In this document: positions 27,258-35,849 of the stretch, in pieces | How positions within the stretch are numbered: the stretch's first letter is position 1 | Layout: each line of letters begins with the position of its first letter | Assembly (NCBI GenBank): GCA_025964625.1 | Contig: JAOPYL010000262.1 | Coordinates: 1-64,000, forward strand | Direction: 5' to 3' | Length of the DNA: 64,000 nucleotides | Origin: Actinoallomurus sp. | GTDB lineage: Bacteria; Actinomycetota; Actinomycetes; Streptosporangiales; Streptosporangiaceae | Position numbers and translations under genes: made by a program | The notes under the pieces: generated by a model | What the model was told of the DNA's origin: nothing | What the model saw: only the letters and a program-made list of their open reading frames with translations | Database searches by the model: none

Positions 27258-27902
27258 ATGACCGAGCGCACCCGGCGCACCCCGACCGGTGCCGCCGTCC
27301 TCCAGCCGCAGATCACCTCAGCCATCGCCGAAGCCGTGCTGGACGAACTGGCCGAGCACGGCTACGGACGGCTGTCGATGGAGGCCGTGGCCAAGCGCGC
27401 GGGGGTGGGCAAGAGCGCTCTGTACCGACGCTGGCCGTCCAAACAGGACATGGTGATCTCGGTGCTGTCGGAATTCAGCGTCCCCCTCGCCGAGATCCCG
27501 GACACCGGGACACTGCGCCAAGACCTGCTCGCGACGCTGCGGGCGCTCCACGACTGGCTCACCCATCCCCGCATCGCCACGATCCTGCCCGACCTGACCG
27601 CCGAAGCCGGGCGCAACCCGACGCTGGCCGAGGCGATCGCGGTCACCATCGGTCAACCCCGCCGAGCACTCGGCACGGTCACCCTGCGCCGCGCGATCGA
27701 CCGCGGCGAGCTACCCGCCGATCTGAATCTCGAACTCGCCCTCGACCTGATCGCCGCGCCCGTCTACTGGCGACTGAGCGTCCGTCATGCCACCATCGAG
27801 CCCGGCTACCTCCACGACCTCGCCGAGCACATCCTGCGTGCGCTCAACGCCCAGCCCGCGCGCCCCGCGCCGATCACCGACCACGCTGACCGGACACGAT
27901 GA
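27258..27902 (+). CDS. TetR/AcrR-family regulator
   Basis: A 214-residue repressor. Residues 14-62 form the helix-turn-helix (ITSAIAEAVLDELAEHGYGRLSM...GVGKSALYRRWPSKQDMV), followed by a TetR_C-type ligand domain (ILPDLTAEAGRNPTLAEAI). The ATG at 27258 was chosen because the conserved N-terminus starts there and the longer frame would run through the operators. It is divergent from the SnoaL-NmrA-hydrolase operon and most likely represses it through the paired palindromes; the ligand is unknown. Confidence 0.9.
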   Translation: MTERTRRTPTGAAVLQPQITSAIAEAVLDELAEHGYGRLSMEAVAKRAGVGKSALYRRWPSKQDMVISVLSEFSVPLAEIPDTGTLRQDLLATLRALHDWLTHPRIATILPDLTAEAGRNPTLAEAIAVTIGQPRRALGTVTLRRAIDRGELPADLNLELALDLIAAPVYWRLSVRHATIEPGYLHDLAEHILRALNAQPARPAPITDHADRTR

Positions 27903-28175
27903 CCGCGGCATCCGTTCATGCCGCTGATCGTACGCACGTGTCGCGATTCACCTGACGATCGTCCAGCGTGATCAACGCCGAGTCGGAACCACACGCTCGT
28001 GCCGATGACAGCGCGTTCGGCGGAACCCGCACCCGCGGCCTTACGGCCGGGGTGATCAGCGCGGCGGAGCGCACGACCGGCAGCAATGGTTCGATCCGCC
28101 CCGTATCTCGTCGGGCACGACCCACGGAGGCTGCTGTCCCTTCCTCACGACCTGACCGACAACCCCAAGATCAAC
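27903..28175. other. gene-free stretch between two convergent TetR genes
   Basis: I see no credible gene. Short frames here have arginine-rich, low-information translations. The right part (CCCAAGATCAACCTATTCCAAG region, 28160-28190) is markedly lower in GC than its surroundings, which suggests foreign or decayed DNA. Confidence 0.4.
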
Positions 28176-28796
28176 CTATTCCAAGATCATTCTTGTAGGA
28201 GTTCCAAGCGCCCGGCGCCAGTGCTCGGTGACGGTGTGACGCAGCCGTTCGGTGTCGACGGCGCGCGGGTCGAGCAGCCGCTGCAGCCCGATCCCGCGGA
28301 GCTGCCCGACGACCGCGACCGCGACCTCGGCCGGGATGAGGTCGGGGCGGATGGTGCCGTCCGCGATGCCGGCATGGACGTCGTCGCGCAGGTCGGCGCG
28401 GAAGGCGTCGTCCCGGCCGCGGAAGATCGGCGCCAGCTCCGACGTCGTGGCGGCCTCGGCCCACAGCAGCAGAAAGGCCCGGTTGAACACGCCGACCTGC
28501 CCGAGTGCGCCGACGTAGCCGTCGATCAGCCGCAGGAGACGGTCCAGCCCGGGCGGCAGGCCTCCCAGGCCCGGCACGAACCCGGCCTGCGTGGCGCGGG
28601 CGAGGCGTTCGAGCAGTGCCTGCTTGGAGCCGAAGTGGTGCGTGACGATGCCCCGGCTGTAGCCGGCCCGTTCCCCGACCCGGGCCAAGATCAGCGAGCG
28701 GACGCCGTGCTCGACGACCAGTTCGGCGGCGGCGGTCAGCAGTGCGGCCTCGGCGTGGTCCCGGCGTTCCCGCTGGGTGCGGCGTGCGGTGGTCAT
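28176..28796 (-). CDS. TetR-family regulator
   Basis: A 206-residue protein. The N-terminal helix-turn-helix reads AALLTAAAELVVEHG...VGERAGYSRGIVTHHFGSKQALLERLA (about residues 15-62). The C-terminal helical domain has the LLLWAEAATT segment usual for the AcrR type. A start at 28796 is chosen; an ATG at 28808 is also possible. It is divergent from the DUF1330-hydrolase pair, which it probably controls from the 88-base gap. Confidence 0.88.
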   Translation of the reverse strand: MTTARRTQRERRDHAEAALLTAAAELVVEHGVRSLILARVGERAGYSRGIVTHHFGSKQALLERLARATQAGFVPGLGGLPPGLDRLLRLIDGYVGALGQVGVFNRAFLLLWAEAATTSELAPIFRGRDDAFRADLRDDVHAGIADGTIRPDLIPAEVAVAVVGQLRGIGLQRLLDPRAVDTERLRHTVTEHWRRALGTPTRMILE

Positions 28797-28817
28797 GGAC
28801 CGGAGCATAGCAACGCT

Positions 28818-28840
28818 AACTTGCGTGTCGGCCAACAAGT
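28818..28840. promoter_or_regulatory. possible operator in the divergent TetR/DUF1330 gap
   Basis: ACTTG (28819-28823) and CAAGT (28836-28840) are inverted around 12 bases. The arms are short, so this is only a candidate. Confidence 0.25.
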
Positions 28841-28884
28841 ATGTGACAGTGAGGGCGTCGCTTGCCCACCGCTTGGAGGTTCCG

Positions 28885-29253
28885 ATGATCGAGATCGACG
28901 ACCGTGATCTGGATGTCCTGCTCGCCGACGACCCCGGCGGCCCGGTGGTGATGCTCAACCTGCTGCGGTTCCGACCAGACGGCGGCCGCGAGAGCTACCA
29001 GCGCTACGCGGAGGCGCTCGGCGGCTCGGTCAACGCCCGCTACGGCGTGGCCGTGGAGTACCTGGGTGAGGGCGGGCGCGCGCTGGTCGCCGAGGACGGG
29101 CAGGCCTGGGACATGGTGGTGCTGGTGCGCTACCCCAACCGGCGGGCGTTCGCCGACATGATCCGGGACCCCGACTACCGCGCGATCTCCCACCTGCGCA
29201 GCGAGGCGCTCGTGGAGTCGGTCCTGCAGCCGACCATGCCGATCGCGGTCTGA
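28885..29253 (+). CDS. DUF1330-family protein
   Basis: A 122-residue dimeric alpha-beta-barrel (EthD-like) protein. GGPVVMLNLLRFRPDGGRESYQRYAEALGG is characteristic and is followed by YPNRRAFADMIRDPDYR. The function of the family is not settled; several members sit beside oxidoreductases or hydrolases. GGAGG five bases upstream fixes the ATG at 28885. It is followed after five bases by an alpha/beta hydrolase, so the two are co-translated. Confidence 0.88.
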   Translation: MIEIDDRDLDVLLADDPGGPVVMLNLLRFRPDGGRESYQRYAEALGGSVNARYGVAVEYLGEGGRALVAEDGQAWDMVVLVRYPNRRAFADMIRDPDYRAISHLRSEALVESVLQPTMPIAV

Positions 29254-29258
29254 GCCCG

Positions 29259-30011
29259 ATGCCCGCGATCTTCGTCCACGGGAACCCGGAGACGGCGGCG
29301 GTCTGGGAGCCGCTGCTGGCCGAACTGGAGCAGTCCCGATCCGACCTGGTCTGCCTGTCGCCGCCCGGGTTCGGGGCGCCGCTGCCCGCCGGGTTCGGCG
29401 CCACCCATGGCGAGTACCGGGACTGGCTCGCCGGTGAGCTGACGGCCTTCGGGGAGCCGGTCGACCTGGTGGGCCACGACGTGGGCGGCGGCCACGTCGT
29501 GAACGTCGTGCTGAGCCGTCCGGACCTCGTCCGCAGCTGGGTCAGCGACGTACTCGGAATCTACGACCCCGAGTACGAGTGGCACGAGCTCGCCCGCCGT
29601 TGGCAGACACCGGGCATCGGCGAGACCGACGTCGCCGCGCGGTTCGGCGGGACCGTCGAGGAGCGGACCGCGGTGCTCGTCGAACGGGGCATGGGCCGAC
29701 AGGTCGCCGCCTGCGTCGCCGCCGGGCAGGACGAGGCGATGGGCCGGGCCGTGCTCGCGCTCTATCGGTCCGCCGCCAAGTCGGGCATGGCCGGCCTCGG
29801 CTTGGAGCTGGAGCGTGCGGCAGCGCGGCCGGGACTCGCGCTCCTCGCCACCGCCGACCACGCCGTCGGGACCGAGGAGCAACGGCGTCGCGCCGCCCGC
29901 CGAGCAGGGGCGCGAGTGGAGGTCCTCAGTGGACTCGGCCACTGGTGGATGACCGAAGACCCCGCCCGCGGCGCCTCGGCCCTGCGCGCGTTCTGGGCGA
30001 CGCTCCACTGA
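29259..30011 (+). CDS. alpha/beta hydrolase with Asp nucleophile, dehalogenase/epoxide hydrolase-like
   Basis: A 250-residue protein. The oxyanion motif HGNPETAAVW is at residues 7-16. The nucleophile elbow GHDVGGGH carries Asp rather than Ser, as in haloalkane dehalogenases and epoxide hydrolases. A late catalytic His is in GLGHWWM. The substrate is unknown. Co-transcribed with the DUF1330 gene and probably under the divergent TetR protein. Confidence 0.85.
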   Translation: MPAIFVHGNPETAAVWEPLLAELEQSRSDLVCLSPPGFGAPLPAGFGATHGEYRDWLAGELTAFGEPVDLVGHDVGGGHVVNVVLSRPDLVRSWVSDVLGIYDPEYEWHELARRWQTPGIGETDVAARFGGTVEERTAVLVERGMGRQVAACVAAGQDEAMGRAVLALYRSAAKSGMAGLGLELERAAARPGLALLATADHAVGTEEQRRRAARRAGARVEVLSGLGHWWMTEDPARGASALRAFWATLH

Positions 30012-30357
30012 GGACATCACCGGGGGCGGGATTCTCGATCGTGTCATGGTGCCTGGTGCCAGAATCCGCTGCCCTCGCACCGGCGGGCATTCGGACAGCG
30101 GAGAACAAGCATGTTCCTCGCATTGCGCGAGCACGAGTACACAGAGCTCCACTTCCGCCCGCGGGTGGTCCGCCGGAAGCGGCCACGCCTGGCGCCGGTC
30201 CTGTTCCTGGGCGGCCCGGCATGTGGTCCTGTATCAGCTGTGCGCGGTGCGTCGGAATTCGTCAACTGTCGAACATGCTCTTCTGCCGCTGATGGGACTT
30301 TGTGAATCGACAGTTGCCTCTGTCCTCGCCCGGCCCGGTGTGTGGACGTTGGCATGG
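30012..30357. other. gene-free stretch in the accessory region
   Basis: About 345 bases with mixed composition. Short frames on both strands have no recognisable motif or ribosome site. It is probably eroded sequence between the hydrolase gene and the leftward nucleotidyltransferase gene. Confidence 0.4.
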
Positions 30358-30951
30358 TCATGCGGGCGGAATTACCCGTACTGCGGGCCAGCGCTCGCCG
30401 GGCTTGTGGCGGGCGAGCCGGGCGAGGGAAACGTGCAGGCTGGCCCGACGAGGATTACGGCGCCACACGCCAGCCAGCAGATCGGTCAGGCCGAGCGGAG
30501 CACACACCCCGATCTGGCCGGCAGGATCGAGTCGTACCGCCACCGCGGTAGCCGTCTCGGGCCACGTCGCGATCGCGTCCGCGACCGATGAGAAGGGGCA
30601 GACTGGATCACCACCGAATTTGCTGGCGTACCACGTATGGACGGCAGCCTGGTTGCGGGCCTGCCAGGGCACCTGAGCCCAAGCGTCACAAAGTACCCGG
30701 GTGGCTTGTGCATCACGGTCGCGACTGAGGTCGTCCGGGTCGAAGAACACCACGTCGACGTCGTGAACGTCGCCGGGGTCAAAACCCGACCCGTAAAGCT
30801 GACCCCAGACCAGATCGCGAACAGCGCCGGCACCGACCCACGCATTCGGTAGGCCAACGTCACGCACCGTCATCAGGACGCGCATCAACCATGCGCAGGA
30901 CCGGATCATGCGACGCAGACGGTCGTCGTTGTCCGTCCCCTCCGTCGTCAT
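30358..30951 (-). CDS. nucleotidyltransferase-family protein (DUF925/NTP_transf_6 type)
   Basis: A 197-residue protein. NAWVGAGAVRDLVWGQLYG (about 36-54) and DVDVVFFDPDDLSRDRD (64-80) are the two halves of a minimal nucleotidyltransferase site, with paired Asp residues for metal. WYASKFGGDPVCPFSSVADAIATWPETATAVAVR follows in two steps, as in this family. Its biological role is unknown. The open frame extends upstream through the TnpB right-end scar into the DUF6504 remnant; the ATG at 30951 is the likely true start. Confidence 0.82.
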   Translation of the reverse strand: MTTEGTDNDDRLRRMIRSCAWLMRVLMTVRDVGLPNAWVGAGAVRDLVWGQLYGSGFDPGDVHDVDVVFFDPDDLSRDRDAQATRVLCDAWAQVPWQARNQAAVHTWYASKFGGDPVCPFSSVADAIATWPETATAVAVRLDPAGQIGVCAPLGLTDLLAGVWRRNPRRASLHVSLARLARHKPGERWPAVRVIPPA

Positions 30952-31013
30952 CCCGCACCCTATCCACAGGGCGAACGCCCTCAACTGCCGCGATGAGGGC
31001 GGCGCGCGACGTC

Positions 31014-31142
31014 GGGGCGGACGGTGACCGCGCGGGGAGGCCGGCCGATGGGCGGGCCTGTGAACCGCGAACCTCAACCCGTTCCCTCCTCCGGGTAGGG
31101 ACGGGTTGGAATCCCCCGCCTTCAGGCGGGGGAGGACGTCAA
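31014..31142 (+). mobile_element. 129-bp right-end scar of the TnpB (IS605/IS1341-type) element
   Basis: This segment is identical to 55074-55202 at 128 of 129 positions; the only change is C at 31084 for A at 55144. It covers the last codons of tnpB, the hairpin CCCCCGCC-TTCA-GGCGGGGG (31113-31132) and the terminal TCAA. No left end or transposase precedes it. To its right it abuts a truncated DUF6504 gene. Confidence 0.9.
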
Positions 31143-31359
31143 AGACGCCGGTCTCCGTGTCGGGACTCGCCTCGACCCGCCAGAACTCGCGTTCGGTCGC
31201 CTCCTCGGCGTCGGGGTGCCGGTCACGCCACCAGTCACGGGTGGTCACCCAGTGCTCGAGCACCCGCCGCACCGTGTAGAGGCGGCCGTCCCACACGAAA
31301 CGCCAGGGCCGTCCGTCGACGACCCAGACGTCCACCGGGTCGCCGTAGACCCGGCTCAC
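31143..31359 (-). pseudogene. DUF6504 protein gene truncated by the TnpB right end
   Basis: The GTG at 31359 (GAGG seven bases upstream) encodes VSRVYGDPVDVWVVDGRPW, then a further block with WVTTRDWWRDRHPDAEEA and EREFWRVEASPDTETGVFDV. This is a close match to the small actinobacterial DUF6504 family. Homologues continue for roughly 20 more residues ending near LLSRVWD. Here the frame passes straight into the 129-bp scar at 31142, so the C-terminus is lost. Function of the family is unknown. Confidence 0.75.
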
Positions 31360-31530
31360 GAGGACGCCTCGGCGCGTCGCCCGTGCCTCGGCCAACCGCT
31401 CACTCCGCCCACGCGGGCTTCCCGCCTTCCCGAGTAGGTGCTGCCGGCGCGCCCAGGGGAAGGCAGGCGACTCAGTCGAACATACGTTCGCACGCGCGAT
31501 TCGGGAAGCCCCCGGCGAGGCCATGCGATC

Positions 31531-31806
31531 TCAGCCGCCCAGAGATGCGGCGATCAGGTCGGCGGCGCGCGAGGGGTCGGCGGCGCTGGCCAAGCCTCCG
31601 CCGCTCCAGAGGTAGGACCAGGTGACCGGGGAGGACGGCATGGCGACGACCGTCGCGGTGCGCCCGGTCGACGGGTCGGTGATTCGCAGCACGTCCTCGC
31701 GGGGACCCAGCAGCCGGCAGCCCAGGCCGCGCACCTCCGCCTCGTACGACAGCGCGGCCAGGTAGTGCCGGCGAGACTCCGCGATCGGATCGACGGCACC
31801 GGCCAT
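31531..31806 (-). CDS. small hypothetical protein
   Basis: A 91-residue frame starting MAGAVDPIAESRRHYLAAL and ending AADLIAASLGG. Its middle reads RITDPSTGRTATVVAMPSSP and WSYLWSGGGLAS. AAAGGGGCGG precedes the ATG. The amphipathic helix and short beta section look like a real small soluble protein, but I do not recognise a family. Confidence 0.55.
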   Translation of the reverse strand: MAGAVDPIAESRRHYLAALSYEAEVRGLGCRLLGPREDVLRITDPSTGRTATVVAMPSSPVTWSYLWSGGGLASAADPSRAADLIAASLGG

Positions 31807-32095
31807 GAGGGACCGCCCCTTTCGGGGTTGGCCATACGCCCCAAAAGGGTAGGTCGCATGGCATTCAACAGGTAGGGTGCCATCCCGTAGCAAATGGTGC
31901 CCAGGCGGCAACGATGAGTGACCTTAATTGTCAGGATGACCTGCATAAATGAGGCACGCAAGTACCTCGCACGAAAACTTCGGACGCACTCGGCAGATGC
32001 TGTACACACTTCAGCGTCGAGCGGGCGTTCCGGGTGAGCGTTTCGCCGCACCCGGCTCGGTTACGGCCGAGCCGTACCCGATCGAAGGAGATCAC

Positions 32096-33130
32096 ATGCT
32101 GCCCTGGTCGGCCGCGCTCGCCGGACGCATCGACGAACATCACTTCACCAGCGAGCTGCTGCGCGGCAACCCCCTCGGCGACCCGCACGAGCGGCCGCTG
32201 TGGGTGTACGTCCCGCCGGGGTACGGCGACGAGCCGGATCGGCACTACCCGTCCGTCTACGTGATCCAGGGGTACACCGGCCACATCGGGATGTGGTGCA
32301 ACCGTACGCCGTGGCGGCAGCCGTACCCAGAGCTGGCCGACCAGGTCTTCGCGCGCGGCGACACCCCACCGGCGATCGTGGTCTACGTGGACGCGTGGAC
32401 GTCGCTGGGCGGCAGCCAGTACCTCGACTCGCCGGGCACCGGGCGCTACCACTCGTACCTGTGCGAGGAGATCGTGCCGTGGGTCGACGCGCACTACCGG
32501 ACGCTGCCCGGCCGCGATCACCGGGCGATCACCGGGAAGTCCAGCGGCGGCTACGGCGCGATGATCACTCCGATGCTGCGGCCGGACGTGTTCGGCGCGC
32601 TCGCCACGCACGCCGGCGACGCGCTCTTCGACGTCTGTTACCGACCGGAGTTCCCTCACGTCGCACGGTTGCTGCGCGACTCCTACGAGGGGTCCTACGA
32701 CACGTTCGTCGCCGACTTCGGCAGCCGCGTCGTGGGCACCAGGGAGACCGACTTCCCGCTCATCGAGATGTACGGCTACGCCGCCGCGTACTCGGCCGAG
32801 GACGACGGCACCGTGCGGCTGCCCTTCGACGACACCGGCAACGTGGTCCCCGAGGTGTGGGAGCGCTGGCTGGCATGCGACCCGGTGCTGATGGCCGCCG
32901 AACCGGAGTACGCCGAGGCGCTGCGGTCCCTGAAGGCCATCTGGATCGACGCGGGCACCAAGGATGAGTACCACCTGGACTTCGGCGCGGTCGCCTTCCA
33001 GCGAGCGGTCGCGGCCGCGGGCGTCGGCGACGACGTGGTCCGCTTCGAGTTGTTCGACGCGAAACACGGCGCGATCGAGTACCGCTATCCGCTCGCCCTC
33101 GCCTGGCTCGCCGAACGCCTGACGCCCTGA
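32096..33130 (+). CDS. putative esterase (antigen 85/esterase D-like)
   Basis: A 344-residue alpha/beta hydrolase of the Esterase (PF00756) family. RPLWVYVPPGYGDEPDRHYPSVYVIQGYTG is split by the usual fold; the nucleophile elbow is GKSSGGYGAM (near residue 160), with a late DAGTKDEYHLDFG supplying Asp and FDAKHGAIEYR supplying His. It resembles enzymes hydrolysing S-formyl or siderophore-type esters; the substrate is unknown. GGAG five bases before the ATG at 32096 decides the start. There is no signal peptide. Confidence 0.87.
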   Translation: MLPWSAALAGRIDEHHFTSELLRGNPLGDPHERPLWVYVPPGYGDEPDRHYPSVYVIQGYTGHIGMWCNRTPWRQPYPELADQVFARGDTPPAIVVYVDAWTSLGGSQYLDSPGTGRYHSYLCEEIVPWVDAHYRTLPGRDHRAITGKSSGGYGAMITPMLRPDVFGALATHAGDALFDVCYRPEFPHVARLLRDSYEGSYDTFVADFGSRVVGTRETDFPLIEMYGYAAAYSAEDDGTVRLPFDDTGNVVPEVWERWLACDPVLMAAEPEYAEALRSLKAIWIDAGTKDEYHLDFGAVAFQRAVAAAGVGDDVVRFELFDAKHGAIEYRYPLALAWLAERLTP

Positions 33131-33177
33131 AGACACCAGCGCCACCTGGTGAGGGCCCCATCAGGCTTTTCGGGCTC

Positions 33178-33208
33178 CCGTCCGGTGGGGGCACCCTCAC
33201 CGGACGGG
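33178..33208. terminator. bidirectional hairpin between esterase and manA
   Basis: CCCGTCCGGTG (33178-33188 region) pairs with CACCGGACGGG (33198-33208) as an 11-bp stem with a 10-base loop. It overlaps the manA stop codon and lies behind the esterase, so it can serve both convergent genes. Confidence 0.65.
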
Positions 33209-34309
33209 CAGGCTGGCGCGGAAGACCGTGCCGGACCCGGCCAGCTCGATCGGCCCACCCTGGTGGCGGGCGAAGACGGCTTCGCCGCGGCTCAGCTCCA
33301 CCGTCCGCTCGCCGCGGCGCAGGCGTACGAGGCCCTCGGTGCACAGCAGCAGCTGCGGGCCGGCCGGGGGCAGCACGGCTCCTTCACCGGCATCGAGGCG
33401 GGAAAGCCGGAACTCCGCCACCGGGGCCGGGTAGACGTCCTCGCCGCCATGGCGGACCGGGTCGAGCACGGCCGGCGGGCCTGGCTCGAACGACGCGACC
33501 GACAGCAGCTCGGCCACGTCGACGTGCTTGGGAGTGAGCCCGGCCCGCAGCACGTTGTCCGAACCGGCCATGAGCTCGACTCCGGTGCCGCTGAGGTAGG
33601 CGTGCGGCAGGCGCGGCGGGACGTACAGCGCCTGGCCCGGCGCCAGCCGGACCTCGTTCATCAGCATGGCGACGATGACGCCCATGTCGCCGGGATGGCT
33701 CGCCGCCAGCGAGGCGTACGGCTCCGGTGCCACGGCGCCGGCCTCGGCCACCGCGTCCTTGGGAGACGGCCAGGTCAGCAACGTCTCCACGGCGGCGCGG
33801 ATGTCGCCACGGGACAGCAGGGCGGCCACCGGCCCCAGCCCCGGGATGCCCGCCAGCAGCTCCGCGCTGACGCTCGGGTCGCGCAGGCCGCACAGCGCGT
33901 GGAAGTCGGTCAGGGCGCAGAGGATCTCGGGCTTGGGCCAGGAGTCCTTGTAGTTCCGCGCCGGGTCGCCGAGGGGGGCCCGCTCCGCGGCGAAGCCGCG
34001 TTCGGCCTGCTCCCGGTCCGGGTGGACCTGCAGGGACAGCGGCTCGGCCACGGCGAGGATCTTCAGCAGGAACGGCAGCCGCGGTCCGAACGCGGCCACC
34101 GCCCGCGGCCCCAGTGCCGCGTCCGGGTCGGCCCCGATGTGGTCGTCCAGGGGCGGCCCCGAACGCAGCCGGGACGGTGCGGCGGGATGCGCCCCGATCC
34201 AGAGCTCGGCCTGCGGGCGGGAGGTGGGTGCGGGCCGCCCGAGGAAGTCGGCGAGCACGGTGTGCGATCCCCAGGCGTACTCGCGGATCGGGTTGTCGAG
34301 AAGTTCCAA
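33197..34309 (-). CDS. manA: mannose-6-phosphate isomerase, class I
   Basis: A 370-residue zinc enzyme interconverting mannose-6-phosphate and fructose-6-phosphate. It has LDNPIREYAWGSH at the start, QAELWIGAHPAAPS, LSLQVHPDREQAERGF, YKDSWPKPEILCALT, the metal-binding ALYVPPRLPHAYLSG with His, and TPKHVDVAELLSV. The best start is a TTG at 34309, two bases past the ROK stop; no strong ribosome site is seen, so coupling to the ROK gene is likely. Confidence 0.93.
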   Translation of the reverse strand: MELLDNPIREYAWGSHTVLADFLGRPAPTSRPQAELWIGAHPAAPSRLRSGPPLDDHIGADPDAALGPRAVAAFGPRLPFLLKILAVAEPLSLQVHPDREQAERGFAAERAPLGDPARNYKDSWPKPEILCALTDFHALCGLRDPSVSAELLAGIPGLGPVAALLSRGDIRAAVETLLTWPSPKDAVAEAGAVAPEPYASLAASHPGDMGVIVAMLMNEVRLAPGQALYVPPRLPHAYLSGTGVELMAGSDNVLRAGLTPKHVDVAELLSVASFEPGPPAVLDPVRHGGEDVYPAPVAEFRLSRLDAGEGAVLPPAGPQLLLCTEGLVRLRRGERTVELSRGEAVFARHQGGPIELAGSGTVFRASLPVR

Positions 34310-34311
34310 TG

Positions 34312-35289
34312 TCAGACCAGTTCGGGGTCGCGGATGAGAGCGGCGGCGCCCAGAAAGGCCGCCCGCGTGTCGAGTTCGGAGGGGACGACCTCGGCGCGGC
34401 GCACGAATGCCAGACCGGCGTACGCGCGCAGCGCCCGGCTCAGCGGGGGCTCCAGAACGTCCCAGGCCCGCGCCACACCGCCGCCGATCACCACGCGGTC
34501 GAGGTCGCACAGCGCGGAGGCGGACGCGATCGCCGCGGCCAGCGCCCGCGCGGACCGCTCGAACGCCGCCCGGGCCACCGGATGCCCGTCGCGGGCTCCG
34601 GACGCGAGGGCGGCGGCGTCGGGGGATGCGCATGTCCAGCCATTGCGAAGCGCCCATCGCACCATCGCTGGGCCGGACGTGATCGTCTCGACGCAACCGC
34701 GTGCGCCGCACGGGCAGGGCTCCCCATCGAGGTCGACGATGGTGTGCCCGATGTGGCCCGCGTTGCCGGTGGCCCCGGCGTGCACACGGCCGCCGAGGAT
34801 GAGGCCGCCGCCGACGCCCGTCGACACGACCATCCCCAGCATGGCCCGGCTGCCGCGGCCGGCGCCGTAGTGGTACTCCCCCACCGCGGCCGCCACCGCG
34901 TCGTTGACGAGGACCGCGGGCCGGCCGAGTACGCCGGCGAGCCGGTCCCGCACCGGGAAGCCCCGCCACGCGGGAATGTTGACCGGGCTGACCGTGCCCG
35001 CCACCGCGTCCAGGGGACCGGCCGAGCCGATCCCCGCTCCTTCGATGTCGTCGTCACCCACCGCCTCGGCGACGGCGACGGCGAGGGCCGCCCAGACCGC
35101 CTCGGCGTCGCCGGGCGGGGTGGGGCGGGTCACGCGGCTGCGCAGACCGCCCCCCGGATCCACCAGTGCGGCGGCCAGTTTGGTGCCGCCGATGTCCACG
35201 GCGAGGACGCTCCTGCCAGGAGTCACCGCGGCCACGGTGACTCGCGCGGCCGCGGTGACTCCCGCAGCCGCCTCCTTGACGCCGCTCAT
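34312..35289 (-). CDS. ROK-family sugar kinase
   Basis: A 325-residue kinase. The phosphate motif DIGGTKLAAALVD is at residues 32-44, the catalytic Asp in VLVNDAVAAAVGEYHYG, GVGGGLILGG, GHIGHTIVDLDG, and the zinc-binding CPCGARGCVE. It phosphorylates a hexose such as glucose, mannose or N-acetylmannosamine. Being coupled to manA, mannose or a related sugar is likely. The start ATG overlaps an upstream stop by four bases. Confidence 0.92.
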   Translation of the reverse strand: MSGVKEAAAGVTAAARVTVAAVTPGRSVLAVDIGGTKLAAALVDPGGGLRSRVTRPTPPGDAEAVWAALAVAVAEAVGDDDIEGAGIGSAGPLDAVAGTVSPVNIPAWRGFPVRDRLAGVLGRPAVLVNDAVAAAVGEYHYGAGRGSRAMLGMVVSTGVGGGLILGGRVHAGATGNAGHIGHTIVDLDGEPCPCGARGCVETITSGPAMVRWALRNGWTCASPDAAALASGARDGHPVARAAFERSARALAAAIASASALCDLDRVVIGGGVARAWDVLEPPLSRALRAYAGLAFVRRAEVVPSELDTRAAFLGAAALIRDPELV

Positions 35290-35418
35290 GGTTCAAGCTC
35301 CAGCACCCGCACACCATACGGCTCCAGCACGGCGAACCGGGCCCCGTCGGCACGGTCGAGGACGTCGGCCGATACCCGCGGGTCTCGACGGTATGTTCCG
35401 GCCGGCGCCCGTCTCAGG
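35286..35418 (-). pseudogene. 3' remnant of a gene once coupled to the ROK gene
   Basis: In the frame reading into the ROK start, the minus strand encodes about 40 residues ending FAVLEPYGVRVLELEP and a TGA that overlaps the ROK ATG as ATGA. Such coupling and the protein-like tail suggest the C-terminus of an upstream operon gene, possibly a glycosidase. The rest is gone: the rightward NUDIX gene begins at 35432. Evidence is modest. Confidence 0.4.
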
Positions 35419-35431
35419 GCATCCTGACGGT

Positions 35432-35833
35432 ATGCGGGTCCGCTGTGTCGGAGCGATCGTCCATGACGGCGAAGGCCGGCTGCTGGTCATCCGGCGGGGC
35501 CATCCGCCCGGCGAGGGGCTCTGGTCGCTGCCGGGCGGGCGGGTCGAGCCGGGAGAGTCCGACGCCGCCGCCCTCGCACGGGAACTGGCCGAGGAGACCG
35601 GCCTGCGCGTCGAACCGGGCCGGCTGATCGGGTCCGTGGAGCGCCCGGGCGCAGGCGGAGCGACGTACGACATCCACGACTACGCGGCGACGGTCACGGG
35701 CGGCACGCTGCGACCCGGCGACGACGCGCGCGCAGCCCGGTGGGCCGGCTCCGCCGAGCTGCGCCGCCTGCCCACCACCCCCGGGCTGATCGAGGCCCTG
35801 ACCGCCTGGGGAGTCCTGCCCACCACCGGCTGA
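35432..35833 (+). CDS. NUDIX hydrolase
   Basis: A 133-residue pyrophosphohydrolase. The Nudix box is clear: GGRVEPGESDAAALARELAEE followed by TGL (residues 35-58), preceded by GLWSLP. It would hydrolyse a nucleoside diphosphate derivative; the short MutT-like size suggests oxidised nucleotides or ADP-sugars. There is only a weak ribosome site (AGGG), so the ATG at 35432 is chosen from the conserved VRCVGAIVHD start. Confidence 0.9.
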   Translation: MRVRCVGAIVHDGEGRLLVIRRGHPPGEGLWSLPGGRVEPGESDAAALARELAEETGLRVEPGRLIGSVERPGAGGATYDIHDYAATVTGGTLRPGDDARAARWAGSAELRRLPTTPGLIEALTAWGVLPTTG

Positions 35834-35849
35834 GGCCGAAGCGGCCTCA
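35831..35849. terminator. bidirectional 7-bp hairpin
   Basis: TGAGGCC-GAAGC-GGCCTCA is a perfect stem overlapping both stop codons of the convergent NUDIX and MFS genes. Confidence 0.55.

Noticed and set aside
27968-28198. A 76-codon plus-strand frame after the first TetR gene
   Set aside because: It has no ribosome site, an Arg/Thr/Gly-rich translation and no family resemblance.
30358-31524. A single 388-residue fusion protein
   Set aside because: The open frame joins a nucleotidyltransferase, the TnpB right end and a DUF6504 fragment. Each part matches a separate unit, so it was split.
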